This document shows, one piece after another, positions 1-11,300 of a DNA stretch of 64,000 bases. Numbering within the stretch: position 1 is the first letter of the stretch; each line of letters opens with the position of its first letter. Position numbers and translations under genes: made by a program. The DNA lies in NCBI GenBank assembly GCA_964019695.1, contig OZ026519.1, forward strand, positions 23,498,013 through 23,562,012. The letters are read 5' to 3'. Below the pieces are notes generated by a model. It saw nothing but the letters and a program-made list of their open reading frames with translations. It did no database searches and was not told where the DNA came from. The DNA comes from Loripinus fragilis. Its lineage: Eukaryota; Mollusca; Bivalvia; Lucinida; Lucinidae.

Positions 1-209
1 ACTTTTTGCTTGGGGAAGATGTACCAGAAGCAGATATAAAAGTGTGGAAATTCGTGTTGTTTTGGGCAGTGTATTCATTTTTAAGATGTGCTCAAAGGTG
101 ATATATACAGGTCTGATCAAGACTGAGATTGGCAACAGGTTAACAGACTGAATGTGTTATCTTGTTTTTCTCACCCCATAGTCAAGATAACGCATTCAGC
201 CTGTTAACC
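1..209 (+). repeat. left arm of a large inverted repeat
   Basis: Bases 1-137 are an imperfect reverse complement of about 1262-1402, and 171-208 of about 1085-1120. The arm also holds a 27-bp hairpin (138-164 with 183-209, two mismatches). The window begins inside the arm, so its outer end is unknown. Confidence 0.75.
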
Positions 210-249
210 ATAAAAAATCTGAAAGAGTGGTATTTCTTGACGAAAACAA

Positions 250-905
250 AGTAAGTAAGGGTGCAAAGATCAAGAATCGATACAATCAAGTACCACACCT
301 GACCCAGGATACCAATGGGAAAGTGACAAACTCACAGCAGACACCACAAACAAGAGCCAAGAGGTCAGCCCTTTCCCAGCAGGTGACCACAAAGCACACA
401 CAAACAGACGCACACAAAGACATAGCAAACACAAGACAGAACAAAAACATAAAAGATCCACAAAAGAAGTACCGCCTTGGAACGGTCAGTAAAATATTTT
501 ACTGGAGGGCTAAAACCAGTTTAACGGCGCCAACCTCACCCTTAATTCAGATGTGGATCAAGACACATAGATATTAGGTTTGCATGAAAGACCCCTAACT
601 TATCAATGCATCATCTCTTAAAACATATAAATCAAGATATAACAAGGAGATAAAGCAAAGATAAGGACTCAACAGTAAAAAAACTGAATATCTGAGCAGA
701 AGAAATCCAAGAGGTAAACCCGGAGGGCCCGACAAACAGCCAAAACATCAGGCCCCTGCCTTTTCACCAATAGATAAGTCTTTAAGTCCGAACCATCATA
801 GAGTCTGAAGTCCGACCCACCGGCGTGCAATTAAAGAGGAAAGCAAAGTTGCCAACCATGATTGGGTTGACTACCAAGCATGCAGTCTGTTGCAATACAG
901 TCTGT
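250..905 (-). mobile_element. Naiad (Penelope-like) 3' fragment, tail subfamily A
   Basis: Matches the 3' part of the longer element at 36806-37480 along its length. Read on the minus strand it begins with the last about 35 codons of the retroelement frame (CLVVNP...LFNC...GRTSDS, ending in TAA), then a 540-base 3' untranslated tail ending near 250. It is a 5'-truncated copy. Confidence 0.75.
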
Positions 906-1084
906 TGCAATAAACCTCAAAATTGTTTATAACTGTTTTTTGTGCATTTCGGTCGCATAGATTATTCATATGATTTTATATTCGTGCAACAATATTTTAT
1001 TACATAAAGTTTGCTATTTGGCATTTTTTCAAGAATTTAAGAATTTGTTGCGCCAAGTTTGGAAACAGAAAGTCGGTATGGGCC

Positions 1085-1402
1085 CATGTAACAGACTGAA
1101 TGCTTTATCTTGACTATGGGGTGCGGAAAAACGACAAATAATGCTATTGAATTTTCTTATCATTTTTTATTATCTGATGCTCAACCAGATTTTTCCGGGA
1201 TTTTCCACCAAGATTTTTCGTATATTGCACAAGCTCTATGAAAATAATCATCAGAATTCCAGTTGCCAATCTCAGTCTTGATCAGGCCTGTATATATCAC
1301 CTTCTAGCACATCATAAAATTGAAAACACAGCCCAAAACAACACGAATTTCTACACGTTTATATCTGCTTCTGGTACATCTTCCTAATACAAAAAGTAAA
1401 TC
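1085..1402 (-). repeat. right arm of the large inverted repeat
   Basis: Reverse-complement match to 1-209, with about 140 extra bases (1121-1261) that the left arm lacks. Together the arms enclose a Naiad 3' fragment (250-905), giving a fold-back layout. Confidence 0.7.
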
Positions 1403-2208
1403 TGAAAAAAAAAGAAAAATCTCTGACCTCCTATTTTCACCATAAACGTGAGTTTTGATTCTCTTCCTAGGACAAGAAATATTAATTATAATATACAGAA
1501 CATGCAACAATTGTTTACCTTTTTAGCTCCTCGAAATCTCAACTGGAAGACACTCAAATTGTTTTTCTCGCTAAACCAGCGGCTGAGCATCCGATCGTTT
1601 GGTAGGCGTGACCTAGGTAAACTTAGGGGTTAAAGAAATGGGATTTACATTTTGTGATTAACACATTTGTCTTAAATAACCCTTTGTTGGGGATATATAT
1701 TCGAAGAATTTGCCTTGTTTAAAATGGAATTATCAACTCAAAGGATGCACTATTTAACTATTTCAAGGAGCTATGGGAAACTACAAATATTTTATTATAT
1801 GAAATGTTTCCAAATATCTAATTTATAGACAGATAGGTCTAAAGGGGGGATAAAATGCCAGCTGGATCACTTCTTAAAACAGTATACATAATATAGCCAT
1901 CGACGCAAGACCACATACTTTTGGGCTTTCTGACCAAGTCTAACTCAACCAACTTGCACAACTACAAAGAGTGGAATAATGGAACAGTGTGTGGAGCAAT
2001 TTAAATTGGTATGGTCTCTAAAATGCAAAAAGTTGTCTATCAGAGTGTTTGGATGTACAGGCTGTTTTGAGCCTTTGTGTATCAGGTAAATTCACGACGA
2101 GGTCCATATCAGGTGAATGTGATATGTATCAACTTTACAAAAGTTTACCTACTAGACCAACGTTTATGCGATAAGAACTAGTTTAAGTCAATTACAAATT
2201 GTACAAAC
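1403..2208. other. no gene recognised
   Basis: AT-rich sequence downstream of the last visible sulfotransferase exon, probably intron. Short open frames here show no family resemblance. I looked on the minus strand for a GDWKN-type terminal exon and found none. Confidence 0.4.
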
Positions 2209-2383
2209 CTTTCCTGTACATTATTGGTTTCCCATCGACCTTAAAGTCTTTGACTGGATCGTCTTTTCTGGTCGCATTTCTCATCTTATCAATGTGGCAT
2301 TTATCGACTATACTGTCTACTAATTCATTAGATACATCAACTTTAAGAAAAGATGCTATTTTCTTGACATTGGCTTTCAAATC
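2209..2383 (-). CDS. sulfotransferase exon 5
   Basis: Acceptor TTATTTCAG, donor G|GTTTGT. It reads DLKANVKKIASFLKVDVS, VDKCHIDKMRNA and GKPIMYRKG. The FLK...L..IVDKC.ID.M pattern and the terminal RKG are the diagnostic C-terminal sulfotransferase features, RKG contacting PAPS. The split glycine after RK calls for one more exon, which I could not find in the remaining 2.2 kb. Confidence 0.85.
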
Positions 2384-5300
2384 CTGAAATAAATGGAATG
2401 TACTTGTTAAACAATTAGCATGTCATAGCTATAAAGTTGTGAATTGGAAGGATAACAGGTGGCAAATTAATTTCGTTAGGGGTTTCATAATTTTATGACA
2501 TTAATCAATAGTACTTTGAAGTGGGCGAATACGAGAATGTTAGGTAATCAGTTACTAGCAGGCACATAACCTTAAAACAACACCAAACCGACGTCGATGT
2601 GTTGTTTTGACGTCATGTGCCTGCTAAGTTGTGCTAATTATTGCTTTAAGTCCAGAAGACATCAATGATAATCAGGGAGCGCAGTGGCTCAGTGGTAGAG
2701 TGCTTGACTTGAGATTGAGGGGCCACGGGTTCAAGCCTCATGGGCGTCACTGCGTTGTGGTCCTTGAGCAAGACACATTTACCCTAGCTTAGTACTGGTT
2801 CAACCCAGGAAAACCCATCCCTGTTTAGCTGAAAGATTGTTGATGGGACGTAAAGAATCAAATCAAACAAACTCACAAAATCAATGATAACTACGCATTC
2901 AAAGTAACAGAGACATCTACACATATCCTGTTTAAAACTAATAAAAAAGTGTTACTTGAATTTGCCAAACTAAGTGTCTGTCTTCCTTGACTGCTGCCCG
3001 TCTTAAGGCATTGCTTCTGTTGTTGCTGATTAATTATTTATTGTTGCTACCATGGTGTGTCTGGTGTAAGTATTGCAAGTATTTGGCTGAGGAAGAGGGA
3101 GCTGGTAGCTTCAACTGTTTTCTTGATGTAGTATGGCTGTTTGTGTTCTGTGTCTCTTCCTCGTGGTAGCATGTGTGAGTCTGTGACAAAGGCATTTCCT
3201 GGTTATACTCGCGTATTGTTCTTCTTCTATGGTATTGGTTGTAACTTACTTGCTTTAAATCTTCATAATATAAATTCAGTATTGGATAATCAGGGTTTTC
3301 TTTTGTAAACTGCTCCCATTGTAATTCATATTGGAACCATGGAAATTTTATATCTGAAATGATAGTGTTGTCATACTAGTTCATTCTTGATTTCATTTGA
3401 TTTGTTTCGTAATATTGGAAATTATCATAGTTATTTGGACAATCATAAGTGACTTGTGTACTGATCACATTCTTTATTCCATTTAAGCCGAATGGAATTT
3501 CCCACACAGACCTATTGGACCAGCCCTTTTCCGTTTTCATGGTTGCTTAGTGTGTTATTTTAAATTGTATTCAATTTTTGATACAACATTCTGTAAGCAA
3601 CCAGAAGAGACCCTGATTAGCAGCCGTGTTCACAAATAGTATAAAATTAAAGCCAGTGCATAGTTACAACAACAAGATAAGCGGGTCAAGTGAAGACGCA
3701 GATCAGGGAGTGTCCCTGCTCATACGTGTGTCTGTTTGAAACATAGACCTTTGATTTGTTTTGTCATAGACTAGCTCATTTTGTATTTATACACATATAA
3801 GCAAAAACAAACAACGTATACTTATGCCTATGAAATACAACAATCTTATGGCATGACCAACATATGGAGAATATTGGGAAACTTCCTTTAGAGCAAAATA
3901 AAGTTTGTGTTTTAACAACTGCTAGTTTAAAGAATTGGGTTAGTAGATATATATTCTGCTCCCTCTGTTGGCGGCTAATGATCGTTCTAAGGCGGTTGTT
4001 GTTTGTTCATTACTCATGCGCGGATCCTGAAATTTCAGTCAGGGGGAGGGGGTCTAACTGTTTTTTTTTTCTTTTTTTCGTGTTTTTTTTTTTCTTTTTT
4101 AACTTTTTTTTTTCGTTTTTTTTTCCTTAAAGAGGAGAGAGAGGATCTAAATACCACAAAAGGCGGACCATCATCGGACTGATGATGGCCGGCTTGGTAG
4201 CTTTGTGATTATTCAGGGGATCCGGGCCATCATTTCTAAGAAACCCTATATTTTGTAATTTTTCAGGGAGATGTCTTGCCCCCATGTCACCATAAGTGGA
4301 TCCTCGCATGATTTCTTTTGCGGTTCCCATTAGTTGGGGTAGTTGAGTACTTGTTTTGTGGTGTGGTTCTTAATTAGTGTCCTTTCTAGTTTAGCAATCA
4401 TCTTGTCAAGGAAATGAGAGTTCGTTGCTTTGTTTATTTTTGTGGCTGTCTGTGTTCTGTGTCGTTCCTCGCAGTGCCGTGGGTTGGTCTGCAGTCTGTG
4501 ATGTGACATTTCTGGGTTATACTTACTTACTTTTTGTAAAGACTGGAGGTCAACTAATAAGTTACATATACTTTGCTAGGAATGACACATTTATCAATGT
4601 ACTTTAGAGAAATATTAAACAAACTCTTACTGTGACCGAAATCAGACAGCCGCAGATAACAAAAATGACAATATTGAGACATTTGGCACAGTTTGTCAAT
4701 TAAACTGCCAACATTACTTTGTCTGTTAATATATTTTGTTATGAAACTTAACTGAAATACCTTATTTGGTGTCGAGTTTTAAAAACAAAGGTTATAGTAG
4801 AATAGATCGTGGTGAGATGGTTCACACGAGTTGAGCAACCTAATCGGGATCTTAATTGTATGCACACATATCAATCTTGGTGTAGATAGTTTATAACGTA
4901 GGGATACACCAGTAGAGATAACATATTGTTAAGACATTTAGGTTGTCACAGTATAAGACGCAATTTATTGACTTTCGGAGTTATTATTATTTTCTTAATC
5001 AACAGAAATATTAATATTTGTGCTTAAGAAATAACAGTGTGCCCTCGTTCAATCGACCTTCTGGCATGCATATTCCCAGAATTAATATTACTGTGAGAGG
5101 ACTAAGTGAGACCTGCATGCTACAAGAATCAGTTTCAGACAAAACATATCATATGACGTCGCGTCTGGGAGTGAAATAACACCATGTATCAAAATCGATA
5201 AACCACTAGTAACGTTAATATGTAAATACGTCCATAACAAGGCTGCATACTTATGACAAATTATTTTTTGCGAAAAGTGATAAAAACTCGTAAAGCCTTG

Positions 5301-8300
5301 TATTTGATAAATCCCTTTTCCTCAACTTGTTTAACAAATTAAATGATACAGGAGCTCTTATGTTAGATCATCTTATGTATACGATTCACTAACCTATATA
5401 TGGCAAAAATCATAGAAGTCACAAGAAAAAAGTAAATCTAATGAAAATGTATTATATAACGCATTTTATAAGCAAATATGCAATAGGCAAATTATTTAGC
5501 TAACTCTTCCTCTAAGAGATGATTGCCAAATAGAAAAGAAGCAAAGCATTAGAACAGAATACCAGAACAAAATTCAAAATTCCCAAAAACATCCATAGCA
5601 AAAAAAACAACTAGAATTCGGACATTGATTGTTATAGTTATTTTTGGATCATGACCTATATCGGGGATCTGAAACTTTTTGTTGGCAATCAGTGTGCCAA
5701 ATATGAACACCCTCCATCACAAAATGTTAGAAGTTTGCGTTACAAGTCATACAGACAGATTTTATGTATCGTTGACCTTGTCCTTTAAATCGAAGGTCAT
5801 ACATGGACCTTGAAAGTAAGAAAGAGTGCAAAGATCAGGAATCGATACAATAAAGCACCACATCTGCCCCAGGATACCACTGGGAAAGTGACAACTTCAC
5901 AATTAGATATCAGAAACGAGAGCCAAGAGGTCAGCTCTTTCACAGCAGGTGATCATACAGCATTAATAAACAGACGCGCACGAAAGCATAACAAAAACAA
6001 GACAGAAAGAAAATAAATGATCTACAAAAAGCACCACCTTTGCACGGTCAGTAAAAATATTTTACTTGAGGGCGCGCCAACCTCACCCTTAGTTCAGATG
6101 TGGATCACGCATTGATCCACATTGAACCCTTCTGACATCTACATACCATGGAAAATCGGTGTATCAAAAAGGATCACCCTCCATCAAAGTAGTTCGCATT
6201 AAGAGCCATACAGACTGATTTTACGTAAAGTTGACCTTGGTTTTTGACTCCAAGGTCAAATTAACTTTATTTTTAGCATTGGTGAAGGGAAGAAACACGG
6301 GTAACGCTAAACTGACTAGTCTTTTTTAGATATTTTGAGCCCAGCAAACTATCAAGTAGATATCTCCATACAATACTGATTCACTTTTGCACCTCAAGTA
6401 TATTTGAGCAAGATGAAACCTTGAGTAAGCAATTGTAAAACATAGACTTATATTCGCCAATCCACAATTCTAATTTTACCAAAAAAAAATCATGTGGGCC
6501 AGCAGATGAGATTTCAGTACTTATCACAATAAACGCCAATCCTGACGTATACAGCGGGGGCTTAGCCTGATCTTTCACCTTATTCCATATTTTGTATATG
6601 CGAGCAATGAAGGTTCTGACTATCTGCTCATTCAGGCGGCGCCTCTGAGCCTTAGTTGCTCGGCAATTTGATAAATACCCAAAAGCTCGTAATTTGTGAA
6701 GTTGCACATTGGAAGCGCAATGGAATGCCTATGTTCTGTTGCTTTACGTCCCAAGTCAACAGCTATGATCATGGCGGGACGGTCAGTTCACCTAACCACA
6801 CTTTTTCTTCGGAAAGCGTGAACAAGCAGTTAACCAGTTCTTCCTGCACATACTTTCGCTTGTAACTGACAACAACCCTTCAGCGGAAGGGAGGAGAATG
6901 ACCGTAGAAATTATTTCATGGTCAATCCCCACGAAAGTATGGGACCGGGTTGGGATAGAACTCGCAACCCCTTGATCTGCAGTCAGTCTCGCATCTTTTG
7001 CCAGACATGTTACCGACTGCGCTATGCGGCCCGGTTGTAAAAAGGAATGCAATGGAATCCATACACACACGTGGAGATAATAGAAAAGGTATGTTTTGTA
7101 GTAGCATGGGTTTATGGAAATTGTTCAGTTATGATCAACAGTCGCGTCATTAGACAAGTGTTCATTGATGTAGGTTATATCAGAAGCGCGAGCATTTTAT
7201 ATCAAAGTATATGTTGGTTCATGCCAAAGCTAACCTACTTGTTCTACAAATGCTCAGAGCAGATAGAGGGGCATCATTCTTGTAAGATCAGTTTCTACAT
7301 ACATCCAATGTGTAGCGAAGATCTCATCCATTATCTTTTCATGCGGACTCAGACTAGTGGGATGTCCAGGCTGATCTTTGTTTTTGGTAAAAGCACAAGT
7401 CATTATGTTGTTCCTTCGACACACTGGCTCATACGGTGAAGATCTCAGATTAAACTTAACATACTTTGCAGGGTCTATGTTTGAACATATTTTATATAAA
7501 TTTGTGATAGATGTAGTTCCTATGGGCCGGCCAATCGGATTGTGATACTTATCTCATATGTAGCCAGCAAATAATCAGTCTCGTCACGGCCGTCAGTGCT
7601 CAGATATGTAGCACATGTTGGTAGGTTAAGGCTCTGGCCAAATATGAGGCATCTGATCCGACAAAATATCTGCACATGACCTATCTTTAAGTAGACGCAG
7701 TAATTTTGGCTCAGATGAACTATCTTTAAGGAGACACTGTAATGTCTGGCTGAGGGCAATAGGTGTTGGTACTTGAAATGCAAATGCGCTCCCTTCACAG
7801 GAGCGCATTTGCATTTTAAGTACCAAAACCGTATTGCCCTGGGCCAAACATAACAGTGTCTCCCTAAAGATAGGTACTACTTTTGTTAAATATTGAATTT
7901 TAATATAAGTAAATCCTGTGTTAAACGGCCACTCAAAAATGACAAAACAAATATGACAAATTGTAGCTTAATGAAGCTCGAAAGTATGCAAAATGGTCTC
8001 TTTGGAGCATTCTGCGATACTTTTGACCTGCATTAAGCGATGATTGGTCTGAAACCAATTTTGGTCTTTATGAGAATGGCCGTTTTACACAGGTTCTATT
8101 GTACGATAAATGTTAAAATCAAAATGGTTTCATGTTTTCTGTAGATCACAATGGCAAGTTTGACCAAATGTAAAGCACCGAGCCTGGCAATTTATGAAAC
8201 ATTTAAAATATCAATACTCAACATTAACTTAATTCAAGGAGGCATTTTAATGTTTGGCTCCGGCCGATATTTCTTAACAAAAATAATTAAGGCGAACCTA

Positions 8301-11300
8301 CAGAAACCATTTTCTCCAGTAAACATTGGCAAGAAAGCCGAGAAGTTGTCCACATGCTCATAGGATGGTAAAGCCTGATAATGATTATAATAGGATACAC
8401 ACACGTCTTTGGGGTTTCTCATTATATGAATGATTGGTCGCTTCTTCTCTATAGCTTGCTGGGGTACAAACGGCAATGGAAAATGAAGGTTAAGCAATCT
8501 GAAACAAACATAAGCATTACAAAGAGGATCTTACATGAGTGCTCATGTTTTATTGTATTTATTTAACGAGTTGGGGAAAAGGGATAAAATGCGAGGCTTG
8601 CCGAGCATTTTATCTCTTTTTTCGCAACGAGTTTAATAAATACAATTATACAAGAGCACGATTGTTAGATTCTATTTATCATATGACAAATACTTTGAAA
8701 TCCCATTTCTGGCGTAAAACGTTATGATTTTGTCATTATGTGCGCAACGTTGTTAAGGACGTCATAACGTTTCCCGTTAATCTATAAACCACTAGTGGTT
8801 TATCGATTTTATTACATGGCGTTATTTCACTCCCAGACGCGACGTCATGTGATAATTATCTATATCAAATATTATTTCAATAAAATGCACACTTCAACTC
8901 TTTTTTTTAAAATCTAGTGTCCTACCAGTGAAATATTAAACATAACTTAGTTCCACTATCACTCTTAAACAATTCAGAGCTACTTTATACATCATGATGA
9001 CGTTAAGTCAAAGGCCCGTTATAATTATTACCTGTTCGAATAAAAGATGAGCGAAGCAGGAAGACACCAGTGCTGGTGGAGAGTGTCGTGATATAGAGGA
9101 TTTTTACTTTCTTGAGGTGTTTACCAAATATATTTCATCGAGTGTGTTGTAAACATCAAAATATTCACGAGTGCGTAGCACGAGTGAAAATTTCGATGTT
9201 TTCAACTCACGAAATGAAATAAATTTGGTATTTACTAATAAAAAGTAAATTTTCTTTTATTTTTTACTATTAGAAGATTTTCGGTTAATCAATTAACCAC
9301 GCTTCAAGCAGAATCACAAGAATATTAAATATGCCAAAAGGAGTATTTGTGACTGAATATCTGAATCAATCCATAGTCATGGGGACTTGCAGACAAATAA
9401 ATTATTCAGCGTCAAAATACGTGACAAGTGACGTCATAAGTGACGCCATTTATGTTTGATGAATGCACGTAACATAGGTTACATGCATTGCCTCACTAAA
9501 TGAAGCAGGAGGTGCTGAAATACCAAATCGAAAATTTTCAGCAAATCTGAATTATTTTGGCACCCAAATGTTCCTCATGTTCTAACTAAGAAAATGCCTT
9601 CCCACACTTGATGTTTTTGTTCACAAATATGAATGGTATAGGCGTTTGAACTTTCGAAGTGAGCTGCATTAAGTGAATGGAAAAATCAGAGGTAGTCCAA
9701 AAAACGCTACAGTAAAAATATAGGCTTATATCAATCGCTAGTGAATGATATCATATCATTTCACTGATGATTGATATCACTTTTATTTGTTTTGATATGA
9801 ATTGATTTCACTGCTTAGTATAAAATAAAGGTCCTTTATTCTTTGTGTCGAAGATGATCGATCAACAGTAAATAAGTTAACCATCAAGGCAATTAGTGAT
9901 TTAAAATCAAACTTAAAATATCTCATTGTTTTTATAGTTACCGCCACATATAGTTATGCATTATGCATACAATTTTACTAAATCTGACGAGTAAGTATAA
10001 TTATTATATTTATTCATTGTTCTTAAATTCAGATTTTAGCATGGATGTCAAAGTCACTGCTGTACATAAGCTGCCTCATGGTCGACATAACCTAATCAAT
10101 TCTTTATAATGACGAATTCTTATATCGAGAGAAAATTGGTTAGAATCAGCCAACTAGCTTTCGAGATGTTGCATACAGGCACGACAACGCCAATACCAGC
10201 GCTGGCGCAATTGGATATGTACCAAAACAATATGTTCACACTTCTTCTTTAGATTTGTTTTATTTGATGCATTACATCCCAGTCAATAATTTAACAATTT
10301 TTCAGGCATTTAGGGACGATTTCCTGTATTGATAGGTTGAATCAGTACTAAGCAGTGGAACTAGTGTCTTGCTAAATGACACACTACAGTGACTCCGCTG
10401 GCGGTGAGTCTCAAATTGACAATCCTTCGATCCCCAGCCTTACGTTCTACCAACCGAACCACTGCGTTCCGCCATCTTCTTTGGTGGCTGATGGAGTATC
10501 ATAACTACATCATGTCAGGATAACTTCAATTTGGTACCTTGGTGACGGGAGTTTGTCTAGTTCCTCTTTAGTTTTAAAGTCCATCATGCTAGATTCTTTA
10601 GATAACTCCTCATATTCAGATCTCTGTTTCAATACCATAGCCACAACTTCGGCAAGCCAGTGCATACCTTAAATAACAACAGTTCGCATATCTTTGCTAA
10701 ATGATGTTGCATCAATATGTTTAGATACGTACCTTCCAGAGGTACATTATGGGGCTGCTATTTGTTGCCATGTACCCCACACCTTTACTCATAGTAACCT
10801 GCGTACACAATATTCTACAATAATGAGCGAACAAGGTACATAACACCAGTAAGAATACATGGCAAAAAGCAATCAGTGGAAACATCAATGACCCCCACCC
10901 GTTAAAAAGCTAAAGCAGCAATGTGATCACTTCTGTTATCTGAGACTGTGAGATGGTACAATGATTTACCTCTTGTAAAGGAGCTACAATTCATCATTTG
11001 TAACTGATAAGAGGCAAAACTCAAAGACAAAAAGCTTTGATCTGCTATTCCGTTGCTGCAGGGCAACGCTCTTCTTCACAAGGCACACTTAGCAGTGGCA
11101 GACTTGAGCGGCTCTTCCTCACGGTGCCACGGGGTTGTCTGCAGTTTGTGATTGTGGTATTTCCTGATCATACTCATTTACTATTTCTGAGTAACACAAT
11201 TGCACATTAAACCTGTTTCATATTTTGTAGATATTATAGATACGTGCTATAGTGGCTACACAATAGAACCAAAATATACATTTAAGAAGTTTGTTATTAA

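Noticed and set aside
227..577. 116-codon plus-strand frame with Lys/Asn-rich protein
   Set aside because: It is the antisense of a Naiad A tail; the same run recurs at 36773-37057 and 5810-6016.
2676..2740. tRNA-like heads of the SINEs as tRNA genes
   Set aside because: Pol III boxes are present but no cloverleaf with an anticodon arm could be drawn, and each continues into a SINE body with target duplications.
4170..4190. GGACTGATGATGGCC as a hammerhead ribozyme core
   Set aside because: It is part of the M6 palindromic core; the required GAAAC box and three stems are absent. Naiads are also reported to lack hammerheads.
7047..7439. 130-codon open frame next to the S2 SINE
   Set aside because: Starts at the SINE edge, has no family resemblance, no splice or codon support.
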